Shown here: one piece after another, positions 29,524-38,402 of the stretch | How positions within the stretch are numbered: position 1 is the first letter of the stretch | Layout: each line of letters begins with the position of its first letter | Source of the DNA: a bacterium | GTDB lineage: Bacteria > Orphanbacterota > Orphanbacteria > Orphanbacterales > Orphanbacteraceae | Direction: 5' to 3' | Assembly (NCBI GenBank): GCA_025782575.1 | Contig: JALGYY010000048.1 | Coordinates: forward strand, 41,663 to 105,662 | DNA length: 64,000 bases | Translations under genes and position numbers: made by a program | The notes under the pieces: model-generated | Seen by the model: the letters and a program-made list of their open reading frames with translations, nothing else | Database searches by the model: none | Told to the model about the DNA's origin: nothing

Positions 29524-29600
29524 GGCCTTACCTCGCTGTATAACACATGAATGCGCCGGGGGAGTTCTTGCATTATACCACAGGGCGGAGGGCAGGCTGC

Positions 29601-32028
29601 CTACCGAACGAGAGTGATCCTGCGGACCTCGTTCCCCTCTTGAGTCTCAAGTCGCAGGAAGTAGGCGCCAGAGCCTACAAGGGTTCCTCCGCTGTTTCGC
29701 CCCTCCCACATCGCTTCGTATTGCCCGGTCGAAAGCTCCTCTTCGACAAGTGTGCGGACCAAGCGCCCTTGAATGTCGTAGATGTTCAGGAGCACGCGTG
29801 TTCGTGCCCCAAGTTCGAAAGGTATCATCATTCGGGGGTTGAATGGATTGGGGCGGCTCACTCCCATACGGACAAGAGGAAGTGTCGAGTGATGTCCGAG
29901 TTCCGGAGTGCTCGTCGCGAAGTCGTCGTACCACAGCGCCAGACGATCGGCAACTTTCCCATGGCTCTCTTCGAACGGGCCGCTCACCACAAGGGCCTCG
30001 ACACCGAGTGGAGCGATCACCGCCAGCATGTGCACACTGCTGTCTAGCCCGGGATCAATATCTACCCATGCGGAACCGTTCCAGCGGGCAATCGAAACCG
30101 CCGGCAGGGAATCGGCTTCTGTAAAGTCACCCCCGGCAAACAAGGCACCATTGTAGTGCGTCAACGTTCTAACTAGTCCATTGAATCCGCTGCCGTATGT
30201 GCTCCAGGATGAACCGTCCCACGCAGCGACCCTTGACGCCGGAACCCCGCCCGCCGACAGAAAATCTCCACCCACATGGAGTTCTCCGTCGATGACCTGG
30301 AGATCCCGAACCTCTCCATCGACGCCGGAACCGACCGCGGACCAGGACGCACCATCCCAGCATGCCAGGTAGGCGATAGCATCCCCATCTGTGGAATCGA
30401 ATACCCCGCCCGCGTACAGATTTCCCGTATAGGACTCAAGGGCAAATACGTTCCCATTCATCCCCTGGCCAATCGTCTGCCAGGCGGCGCCATCCCAACG
30501 TGCGATGCGGTTCACAGGGTTTCCAGCGATCTCCGTGAACTCGCCGGCCATGAATAAGTCGCCTTGATGAATCACGAGATCGTGTACGGTGCCGTTCACG
30601 GTCTGACCGGAGGCCATGAACGTCCATGCCGTTCCGTTCCAGCGAGCTATATTTCGAACGAGATTTAATCCACCAATACTCTGAAAGGATCCTCCGACGA
30701 TGAGGTCGTTTTCGAACTCTATCAACGTGTTGACAGGACCGCTCGGACTTGGATTTGAGAACCTTATCCATGTCTGTCCATTCAATATGGCAACCCTTGA
30801 GATCTTCTTCGAGCCGGCCTTGGTAAAGCGCCCGACTGCGATGATCTTTCCATTGTATGTGCCAAACTCCTCAATTCTCGCACTGACCGAGCCCGGACCG
30901 GCAAATCCGACAGGGACAATCCATTTTGTTCCGTCCCAGGCAGCGAGATCGTCCGTCCAGACTCCTCCGGCCTTGTCGAATTCTCCCCCCACCATCAACT
31001 TCCCGTTGTAAGAGTGGAGTGCCTTCACGGAGTTATCGATACCGTCACCAAACCCGGTCCACGTCGAACCGTCCCAGGAGGCAACTCGATTGATAGCAGT
31101 CCCGGACGCATCGGTGAATGTGCCTCCGACGACCAGGTCACCATTATGAGAGGCGAGGGCAGGGACGAAACCGTTTACTCCCTGATCGAGGGATTCCCAT
31201 GAGATACCATCCCACGCGGCGACCCTGGCGATCGCTTCGGTCCCTGAAAAGTTGAACACACCACCCGCATAGAGCAATCCGTCATGAACGTGCAGACAGA
31301 GCACGTTTCTGTCGAAACCATCGCCGACGGGACTCCATTGAACGCCGTCCCAGCGAGCAATGTGGGAGACGGATGTGCCGCCCGCCACGGTAAAAATCCC
31401 GCTCGCGTACAACTCATCCTGATAGACAGCAAGCGCCGAAACGCCGTTGTTCGTCCCGGACCCGAGCGCACTCCATGTCGCTCCGTCCCAGGCGGCAATG
31501 TTAGCGACCGCGACGCCTCCAATTTTGTAAAAATTTCCCCCGGCAATAAGAAGCGAATCCCAAGTGATCAAGTTTCCTACGGTCCCGCCCGAATCTACTC
31601 CCTCCCCCCAGTTCCCCCCACGCGCTACCGTCCCATCTCGCTATTCGAGAAACTGGTTCACTTCCCGAATTATTCATTCCGCCAGCGACGATTAGCTCCC
31701 CATTGAACAGGGTGATCGCATGGACTGTTCCGTCGAAGCCATCCCCCATCGTGTACCATCGGTCACCGTCGTAACGCGCCACCTTGCTGGCGTGGGCCAG
31801 ACCGATTTTCGAAAACCACCCACCGGCGATCAGGTCGCCTTGATATTCACAGAATGCGAGCAGAGCGTCCGGGTCAGGATTTCCAGATGCATTCGTCGAG
31901 CCCATGTAACCACCGGCATCGACCCATTGTCCTGCGTGTGAGATGCGAGGGAGGATTGCAACCAGGATCAGTAAGCTGAGAAGACTAAGGCGGTGTGTCA
32001 GGAACCTTGCTCTGCGGACAGAATACAT
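29601..32028 (-). CDS. Secreted propeller-like repeat protein with FlgD-type tail, frameshifted
   Basis: About 808 residues after joining two frames. An N-terminal signal (LSLLSLLILVAILPRISHAG) is followed by about 13 repeats of roughly 45-50 residues with the pattern VARWDGxxWxxLGxGxxGxVxALxxYxGxLxVGGxF, probably one or two beta-propellers. A FlgD-like domain ends the protein (GVSRPNPFNPRMMIPFELG ... SGAYFLRLETQ) with RRITLVR. The frame changes by one base around 31595-31611, inside C/G homopolymer runs (six C at 31596-31601), so a sequencing indel is likely. Adhesion or matrix role is plausible; ligand unknown. Confidence 0.8.
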
Positions 32029-32222
32029 ATCCCCACCTCCGATACGAAGATTGTCTCGAAGCGGCCGATCAAGAGGGCAGAGGCCGCGACCAAGAGGCGC
32101 GCATGGATCCTTTTGTGGGAGCGGAAAGTAATCGACGGGCTTTTACTGCAGAGGACAAAGAAGCACTCCCAGATTAGAGATACGCATTTAAATAATAGCA
32201 GGAAGTTTACCCAAAAGTCAAC

Positions 32223-32315
32223 TAGTCCGTTGTGCCTCCAAATATTTTCGTCCGCCTTGCCACGCTTGACCTTACGGCGATCGTGATCCAAGCCTGATTG
32301 CACGATACCACGGAC
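32223..32315 (+). repeat. Dispersed repeat A, near-complete copy
   Basis: Contains gtgcctccaaatattttcgtc, cttgaccttacggcgatcg and gattgcacgataccac in the family order. It lies in a 531-base gap before the SQR gene that holds no other recognised gene. Confidence 0.75.
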
Positions 32316-32559
32316 CGGAAGGCAGCATCCCGCAGTTGCCGGTGAGCGCTCCAGACTCATCGCACTCCCCCACGTGGCGGCATGTGGGAGCGTCCGTGTT
32401 CGCCAGACGTAAGGTCCAGGCCACATGATCGTCTTGAAGAGGAACCGATGAGTCCGTGAAATTGCTACCCCCAGGGCCTGACAGGGACTATCGTGTGGAC
32501 AGGTGTGATGCAGGCCTGTAGTCGAAGCGAGAGAAGAATAGGCATGAAGGCCAACCGCC

Positions 32560-33765
32560 ATGCATAAGAAAACCCGCATTGTCATTCTCGGTGCGTCTTT
32601 TGGTGGGCTAACCGCGGCCCATGAGCTTCGCCGTATCCTCCCACCCGGCAAACGAGAGATCACCGTTGTTGCCAGGGACGACCATTTCGTGTTTATCCCG
32701 TCGTTGCCCTGGGTAGCCATGGGTCAGAGGACAATGGAACAGATTTCCTTTCCCATAGCCCCCTCACTCAAGTCTCGCGGGATCGAGTTTGTCATAGGGG
32801 AAGCCACTCGAATCGATCCCCAAAGCCAAAAGGTCCATGTCGGCGAAAGCGTGTTGGACTACGACTTTCTCGTAATCGCCACCGGCCACCGAAGCGCCAA
32901 TGAAGCCGTCCCCGGACTCGGACCCTTCGACGGACCGGGCCACTCCCTCATGTCGCCCCGCGAAACGGAGGAAGCAAGAACGGCATGGTCGACGTTTCTC
33001 GAGGACCCGGGCCCTGTCGTGGTCGGGTGCGCCGCGGGCGCGAGTTGCATCGGGCCCGCCTACGAGTTCGCGTTTGAGATCGATCACGCTCTCAAGAAAC
33101 GAAAGATGCGCCACCGCGTACCCATCACATTCGTTACGCCGGAACCATTCCTCGCTCACTTCGGCGTCGGGGGTATGGGCCGTGCCCGGCAGTTCTTGGA
33201 AGGCGAGTTCGAGCACCGAGACATTAACTACCACACTTCTGCAGCCGTCTCAAAGATCACGGCCTCTTCCGTGGAACTCGAAGATGGCAAGACCTTCGAA
33301 TCCCATTTCTCGCTCATTATTCCCCCACTGGCCGGCGTAGGGGCAGTCTCCAACTCGCCCGGATTAGCCAATCCAAAGGGCTTCGTTTCCGTGGATGAAG
33401 GTTATTGCCACAGGGAGTTCGACAATGTCTACGCCGTGGGGGTTGCTGTCGCATACCCCCCTGTGGATGAGACGCCCGTACCGGTGAACTTTCCCAAGAC
33501 CGGACACATGACCGTGCAAATGGCAAAATCCGCAGCCCATAATATTGCGGCCGACGTCCAGGGCGGCGAGCGTGTGACAAGGCCGCCGTTCGTACATTGC
33601 ATCATGGACATGGGCAATACCGCGGCGCGCATGCAGGCCGACCCGGTACGTCCCCCTAGAAACTATGTCAGAATGAGCGTGGGCCGCCGCTGGCTCTGGG
33701 CCAAGAAAGCCTATGAGCCCTACTTTCTTTGGAAGATGAAGGCCGGACGCACCTGGTTGCCGTAG
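32560..33765 (+). CDS. Sulfide:quinone oxidoreductase-like FAD protein
   Basis: 401 residues. The FAD-binding beta-alpha-beta motif is at the N-terminus (RIVILGASFGGLTAAHELRR). The protein also has FLVIATGHRSANEAVPGLGP (second nucleotide-binding motif), VVVGCAAGASCIGPAYEFAF and, near the C-terminus, the FAD-contacting NVYAVGVAVAYP and KTGHMTVQMAKSAAHNI. This order matches SQR/flavocytochrome-c-type flavoproteins that oxidise sulfide and pass electrons to quinone. Cysteines at VVVGC, ASC, GYC and VHC could supply the catalytic pair, but I cannot assign them without alignment. The LWKMKAGRTWLP end is amphipathic, as expected for peripheral membrane attachment. Confidence 0.75.
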   Translation: MHKKTRIVILGASFGGLTAAHELRRILPPGKREITVVARDDHFVFIPSLPWVAMGQRTMEQISFPIAPSLKSRGIEFVIGEATRIDPQSQKVHVGESVLDYDFLVIATGHRSANEAVPGLGPFDGPGHSLMSPRETEEARTAWSTFLEDPGPVVVGCAAGASCIGPAYEFAFEIDHALKKRKMRHRVPITFVTPEPFLAHFGVGGMGRARQFLEGEFEHRDINYHTSAAVSKITASSVELEDGKTFESHFSLIIPPLAGVGAVSNSPGLANPKGFVSVDEGYCHREFDNVYAVGVAVAYPPVDETPVPVNFPKTGHMTVQMAKSAAHNIAADVQGGERVTRPPFVHCIMDMGNTAARMQADPVRPPRNYVRMSVGRRWLWAKKAYEPYFLWKMKAGRTWLP

Positions 33766-33799
33766 CACGCCGGATCTGGCGACTCCGCGGCAACTCCGA

Positions 33800-34717
33800 C
33801 TATAGACTCGGTAGATTTTCACGCGGCTGATAGTCGCAATCGATCCTCATGTACTTTCCGTCCATGATTCTACGAACGATGATCCGCGCATGATGATCGT
33901 CGAACATCCGGCTCGTGCCGTTCGTGTTCCAGACGAAAACCACAGACCCCCGCTCGATCTCGATTCGGTCCGCCGCCGGATCCAAAACATGGCCGACAAG
34001 GATTCCGTCGCTATCAAAGGGTGGATCGTTGAATTCGTCGTCTTTCGTGCCTTTCATAATTCGAAGCGATCCGCCATCATTCCGGGACTGGAACAGAAGA
34101 TACTGCTTGTTCTCGTCCCGGTCGTACACGTATCCCAGACGATCGTGGGTTATTACCGGATAGTTCTCGGTTTCTTCCGTGTCGCCGATGAGATAGAAGG
34201 AATAAGTTGCACGTGACGCATCACGAACAGTGATACCGCTGATTCGGGCGTAGGGGTAGTCGGTGATTGTATCGGAGGTGACACTTTCGTGGCCGTTTTG
34301 AATCGCGGTTACATACACTTTGTATGCTTCGCCCGGTATCAAAGGCGCCACAACCACTTCCATGTGTGTATCAGAGAGGGAATTCGTCGCAGCAATACGG
34401 GGCCAGGGAGCGTCGAGCTCGTTCCGAATAACAAGGTCCTCGGTCGGTGCGAAATAGGAATCGCGCTTACTCCACACGTAGACTTTGTATCCCGATGTAA
34501 AAAGACCCGGATTGACGCCATCGACATGATTCCATGCGATTCGGATCCCGAACGACTCCGTTCGCGTCCCTGTGATCACCGGCGCACCCGGCGTTCGATT
34601 GAGATCGATCGGCTGAACAGTGTCGGCACACCCGAAGAGTTGAAACACTGCCAAACCGCCAACAACCCAGAGGAAAAGAGTCTGGTATGGAAATCGCTTT
34701 CTCTCGTTGCGCTGCAT
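33800..34717 (-). CDS. Lipoprotein with fibronectin type III-like domain
   Basis: 305 residues from the ATG at 34717, which gives a lipoprotein signal (TLFLWVVGGLAVFQ, lipobox LFGC) and has a GGAGGGGCGG purine stretch upstream. Residues about 45-150 look like an Fn3 module (APVITGTRTESFGIRIAWNH ... GEAYKVYVTAIQNGHES). The second half is an unrecognised beta-rich domain. Probably surface- or periplasm-anchored. Converges with the SQR-like gene 35 bases away. Confidence 0.65.
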   Translation of the reverse strand: MQRNERKRFPYQTLFLWVVGGLAVFQLFGCADTVQPIDLNRTPGAPVITGTRTESFGIRIAWNHVDGVNPGLFTSGYKVYVWSKRDSYFAPTEDLVIRNELDAPWPRIAATNSLSDTHMEVVVAPLIPGEAYKVYVTAIQNGHESVTSDTITDYPYARISGITVRDASRATYSFYLIGDTEETENYPVITHDRLGYVYDRDENKQYLLFQSRNDGGSLRIMKGTKDDEFNDPPFDSDGILVGHVLDPAADRIEIERGSVVFVWNTNGTSRMFDDHHARIIVRRIMDGKYMRIDCDYQPRENLPSL

Positions 34718-34902
34718 TGATCCGCCCCTCCTCGAGTTTGCTCTCAAAGGGATGACACGGACCAATTCGCGCCGATTAGCCCGCCTCAGCGAATTAGCTG
34801 CAGTTTTTTTTGTACTCCTCCCGCCGCCCCGTCTGTGCCTGGCCAAGAATCGCTCCCATATAGTATTCGGCTCTGTCTTTTAACTCTTCTCTTGACTCTG
34901 TC

Positions 34903-35646
34903 TCATTGACGCTGGACCGCTATACGTGCGCGCGCCGCACGTCGAAACAGCAACGCCGATCCGACCCACAGCACGGCGAAGAACCCAGTGAGTATCAACG
35001 TGAAGCCTAACCCGGCGATCAGCGCGATCACACCGACCAACATCTGAGCGAGCGCCGTCGCAAATAACGCGCGTGCCATTCCATGAGGTTGGAAGCGCGC
35101 AATAATGGCACCGATGATTCCGACGGCGAGCACCCCGACATACATCAAGTTGGCGAGGTTGTCCTCAGACCCGATGATCCCAACGGCAAGATTCATCCAG
35201 ACGAGGATGAGCGCTGTCGCCACTGCAACGCCGGTAGCGACTCGGTACGCGACAGTGCCCCCCTTCCTCGCTACCAACTGATATGTGAGTCCGGCGCCGA
35301 ACAGGAGGACGCCGGCGACAGCGAAATCGGCGAGATCCCAGACCACTTCATCGGTGATCTGCATCGCCAACAAGGGCAACAGCAATATGACTGCTGTCAC
35401 GAGCGCAATGCGAATAATGTTTTTGTTTTGCATTGTGACCTCTCTAAGAAGAGCAGTGAATGTTTCGACGAACATCCAGAGAGCACAACCGAACAATCTT
35501 CTTTCTTCCTCTGCGCGCTCTCGGAGAAGATCGGTAAAGGTCTGTTCCATCGATTCACCGAATCGCTCATAGTACGGCTTCGAATAGAGGCGAAGCAGTA
35601 TTGCATACCAGTGCCGGTATCGTCGTATTGAGCGTTCATATGCCAT
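34903..35646 (-). CDS. PadR-linked multi-pass membrane protein
   Basis: 247 residues from the ATG at 35646, which overlaps the last 11 bases of the PadR gene. The N-terminal 55 residues (YAILLRLYSKPYYERFGESM then EQTFTDLLRERAEEE) resemble the soluble prefix found on membrane proteins encoded next to PadR regulators. Six or so membrane helices follow. Such pairs are usually one operon in which PadR represses both genes; substrate or role unknown. Confidence 0.7.
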   Translation of the reverse strand: MAYERSIRRYRHWYAILLRLYSKPYYERFGESMEQTFTDLLRERAEEERRLFGCALWMFVETFTALLREVTMQNKNIIRIALVTAVILLLPLLAMQITDEVVWDLADFAVAGVLLFGAGLTYQLVARKGGTVAYRVATGVAVATALILVWMNLAVGIIGSEDNLANLMYVGVLAVGIIGAIIARFQPHGMARALFATALAQMLVGVIALIAGLGFTLILTGFFAVLWVGSALLFRRAARARIAVQRQ

Positions 35647-35998
35647 AGGCAACAGTATTCGGCGAGAGTCGTTTTTGTTTGGCGACCGCAACGACCTCGC
35701 GGTATCGCTGCAACTCCGCCGCGAGTGCTTTTTGGCCCAGGCCGGTGATTTTGATATACACACGGCGCTCGTCATCCATTTCCGGGTCTATTTTCTTGTC
35801 GCTTTCGCGTATTAATCCGGCCTCGAGCATCCGGCCGAGCGAGCCATAGAGCGTTCCCGGCCCCATTTTCACCTTCCCCTGCGAATCGGCTTCCACCTGC
35901 TTCATAATTCCGTAGCCGTGCCGCTCTTTCGTAGAGAGCGCGAGTAGAATATGGAGCACCGCCGGAGTGAGAGGTACGTTGGCCTTCTTGTTTGCCAT
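35636..35998 (-). CDS. PadR family transcriptional regulator
   Basis: 120 residues with a winged-helix PadR domain: LTPAVLHILLALSTKERHGY, the characteristic GPGTLYGSLGRMLEAGLI recognition region and ERRVYIKITGLGQKAL wing. It probably represses itself and the overlapping membrane-protein gene; a perfect 19-base palindrome lies 10 bases upstream of its start codon. Confidence 0.88.
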   Translation of the reverse strand: MANKKANVPLTPAVLHILLALSTKERHGYGIMKQVEADSQGKVKMGPGTLYGSLGRMLEAGLIRESDKKIDPEMDDERRVYIKITGLGQKALAAELQRYREVVAVAKQKRLSPNTVAYGI

Positions 35999-36008
35999 AC
36001 ATTTACAT

Positions 36009-36027
36009 TATATCCGTTGCGGATATA
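36009..36027. promoter_or_regulatory. Palindromic operator of the PadR operon
   Basis: TATATCCGTTGCGGATATA, two perfect 8-base arms with a 3-base centre, 10 bases before the PadR start. The position fits autorepression; no other palindrome of this quality lies in the gap. Confidence 0.7.
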
Positions 36028-36094
36028 TGTCAAGCAGATTTATCTCATTTGTGGAACAAAACGCCTGTCCAAATAGTTCCGAAGGAATTGGTTA

Positions 36095-36190
36095 TCAGCG
36101 TGAGACCCGGGCCGAGAACACGGCAAGGAGGTGCTACGTATGGATCGTTTCAGTCGTCTGCGCGGCCTGCTCTGGGGGCTCCCGTCGCCG
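36095..36190 (+). repeat. Dispersed repeat B, partial copy
   Basis: Contains gtgagacccgggccgagaac, then a ribosome-binding site and start (aaggaggtgctacgtatgg) reading MDRFSRL. The copy at 49170 reads MDGFSHL at the same place, which suggests the beginning of a former transposase gene. Confidence 0.6.
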
Positions 36191-36844
36191 CTAGGTCGCC
36201 ACAGCGAATACCAACAGATCCCTTGAAAGGTTCAGTATTTCTGTAGCTCTGAATCCTGATCCTGACAACAGGGTAACAACATTCCGCTGGGTATAGAAGT
36301 ACACCGGACACGCTCTCAGGGTAAGGCGCAGTTTCCTGATCGGCGTTCTAAGGGTCCACTTCTTTGGAAAGCTCGCCACCAAATTTGCCCCCGGGCCGCG
36401 AAGCACTCCTCGCATCTTCTCCAAGTGAGATTGTGGGTTCTTCATATAATCGAAATAGCCAATCCCAACGGCTAGATCAAAGCTCTTACTAAAAGCCGTG
36501 GCAAGAAAGTCCCCCTCAACATATTCGAGAACGCCCTGCCCCGACAGCGTCCGCGCTCTCTCGCGGGCAAGGGCGATCATTGCAGGGGCTTCGTCTATTC
36601 CTACGACAACATCCGCCCCTCCCGAGTAAAGGCGCTCGGCATAGCGGCCAGATCCACATCCCACATCGATGGCAGTTCGGACACTTCCGGCCGGGTACCT
36701 TTCAAAAAACTTCTCGTAGCGAATACGAATTACTCGACGGAACAGGCGATCGACAACTATTTGCGAAAGGGACTTTTCTTCTTCGTAGATCAGATCGAAG
36801 CGCTTTGCCTCAACTTCGAAATGATCGCCCGCCCGAGACCTCAT
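36191..36844 (-). CDS. SAM-dependent methyltransferase
   Basis: About 217 residues from the ATG at 36844, which overlaps the stop of the deacetylase gene (ATGA). Class I motifs: AIDVGCGSGRYAERLYSGGA, VVVGIDEAPAMIALARERA, VEGDFLATAFSKSFDLAVGI and LRGPGANLVASFPKKW. It probably modifies a sugar or a lipid-linked intermediate of the same polymer handled by the deacetylase. Confidence 0.8.
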   Translation of the reverse strand: MRSRAGDHFEVEAKRFDLIYEEEKSLSQIVVDRLFRRVIRIRYEKFFERYPAGSVRTAIDVGCGSGRYAERLYSGGADVVVGIDEAPAMIALARERARTLSGQGVLEYVEGDFLATAFSKSFDLAVGIGYFDYMKNPQSHLEKMRGVLRGPGANLVASFPKKWTLRTPIRKLRLTLRACPVYFYTQRNVVTLLSGSGFRATEILNLSRDLLVFAVAT

Positions 36845-37742
36845 TTGACCCCCTCCAATACGGCGCTCATGGTGCCAAATTGAAACCCACAAAGAAGCTT
36901 CCGAAGTTTCCCTGCTGTGCTACGGAGGTTCCAATAATGGGTTGCATGCGCAATTCGAGGGGCAAATCTAATCCGCGGGTGGTCAGGATCGAACTCCCAG
37001 GGATGCATATAGATATTCACGGGGCGGTGAACGGAAAGATTTTGCTTTATCCCCCGGGCGGTCAACCACAAAGGAAAAATTCTCAAATATGCCCCCCCGA
37101 CGCCAAGGTGCTTCGGGCCGACATCCATTAGTGTTATCGGGAATTCCTGGACGCTTGTCCCCTCGACCGTAGTGACTTCTCGGCGCGCGCCTGGAATCCC
37201 ATATCGATAGTTGTGCGCGGGGTATATAGACGAATCGAACCGGATACCCTCTTCCTCCAATATCGGAAGGACCCAAAGCGACTTTGCGGTTATCGAAAAA
37301 AATGGGGCCGGTGTCCAAGGACTTTGCATCCTGACGCGGCCTCGATAGCATCTATCGACCTTCTTAGTTCTTTACGAAACCGATTTTCGTCTAGATCGTA
37401 GATTTTCCGATGACTCCAGCCGTGAGTTCCTAATTCGTGACCTTCGGCATAAATCTTCTGAATAGAAGCGGGGGTCTTCTCTGCTATCAAGCCCAATACA
37501 AAGAAAGTCGCCTTAACGCCGGCATCATCTAGAATACGGAGAATCCTGTCCAAGCCGATGTCGAGACGACCAGTATAGCGACCCCACTCTACCTCATCCA
37601 GCCCTATCCCCATAAACCAATCCTCAACGTCAACGGAAATGCTGCCACCCAGTTTATCGCTGTTCCCCACGTCAACCCCTGTTTCGCCGCGTCTTACGGC
37701 GAGTCTCTCGTACGATTTCTCTGCTCCTGTTTGTTCGTCCAC
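36841..37742 (-). CDS. Polysaccharide deacetylase with DUF3473 C-terminus, frameshifted
   Basis: About 300 residues after joining two frames. The NodB-like half has the metal-binding SVDVEDWF aspartate, ATFFVLGLIAEKTP and HELGTHGWSHRKIYDL with the two histidines. The second half (PFFSITAKSLWVLPILEEEG, FDSSIYPAHNYRYGIPGA, IYMHPWEFDPDHPRI) is the DUF3473 extension of exosortase/exopolysaccharide-associated deacetylases. Between GHR and APFFSIT the frame shifts by one base at about 37303-37316, beside runs of seven A and four G, so a sequencing indel is quite possible. It removes N- or O-acetyl groups from an exopolysaccharide precursor. Coupled to the methyltransferase. Confidence 0.82.
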
Positions 37743-37766
37743 GGTTCACTCCTTGAGAGAGAACGA

Positions 37767-38177
37767 TCATTCACTCGCGGTCGGGAGGGGAACAATAATC
37801 AAGTACTCGTACTCCTCGCCGTACCCCCAGAGTCCCACGAGTCCGGTTTCAAACTCGACCGTATAAAATGGGCGGTAGGTTCCCGAGCCTCCATCGTATC
37901 CATGCTGCTGGTGCCAGATAGAGGTTTCCTTGATACGTGTGAACGATTGGATCATGGCCCCCGAGTTTCCCAGGATTGCCGGTACGCTGACGACCTGGGG
38001 ATCGGGCCACGTGTTCTCGCAGTCGCCCGTGTAGATTGCAAATCCAGCGGACTCGCCAGGGGGACCTTGGGAACCTGGTTGCCCCGGTGGACCTTGGGGA
38101 CCGACCGGACCAGGATCCCCTGCACAGGCCAGAAAGGAGAGGATTACAGCCATCTGAACAAAACCCAGCACTCGCAT
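37767..38177 (-). CDS. Lipoprotein with short collagen-like segment
   Basis: 136 residues. Signal with lipobox LACA (possible variant of L-A-x-C, with cysteine at residue 18), then seven uninterrupted G-x-y triplets (GDPGPVGPQGPPGQPGSQG and on), then an unknown beta-rich domain of about 95 residues. Short GPP-rich linkers like this are seen in many candidate-phylum lipoproteins and could trimerise. It lies 25 bases upstream of the deacetylase on the same strand, so it may be cotranscribed. Confidence 0.65.
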   Translation of the reverse strand: MRVLGFVQMAVILSFLACAGDPGPVGPQGPPGQPGSQGPPGESAGFAIYTGDCENTWPDPQVVSVPAILGNSGAMIQSFTRIKETSIWHQQHGYDGGSGTYRPFYTVEFETGLVGLWGYGEEYEYLIIVPLPTASE

Positions 38178-38319
38178 GCCGCGCCTCCATTTGGAAGAAA
38201 AGCCTGCCGGGTTAGTGTTTCAAATGCGACTTGGAAGCCGCTTTCCGTAGCATTAGACACTATGCGCAAATATCATCGGGATGACAAGGATGGGAGTGCG
38301 CAGCTCGCCTATCCCTCCC

Positions 38320-38402
38320 AATAGTTCCGTCGGCAATGACTTTGCAGAAGTTACTGAAGAACGGGTCTCTACCCCAGCCTCCCCGGGCGTTGGGTCTCTG
38401 CC
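38320..38402 (+). repeat. Dispersed repeat of the acgggtctc...cccggg type
   Basis: ttccgtcggcaatgactttgc followed by cagaagttac and acgggtctctaccccagcct. Related copies occur near 23023, 47893 and 49075. It overlaps the end of the SpoIID gene. Confidence 0.5.

Noticed and set aside
32440-32462. Partial hammerhead-ribozyme-like core (gatgagtccgtga)
   Set aside because: The match to CUGAUGAGUCCGUGA is striking, but the second side of stem II and the conserved GAAA do not follow, and stems I and III cannot be formed.
37767-38177. PEP-CTERM/exosortase system suggested by the DUF3473 deacetylase
   Set aside because: No exosortase gene and no protein ending in a PEP motif plus membrane helix plus basic tail was found in the window.
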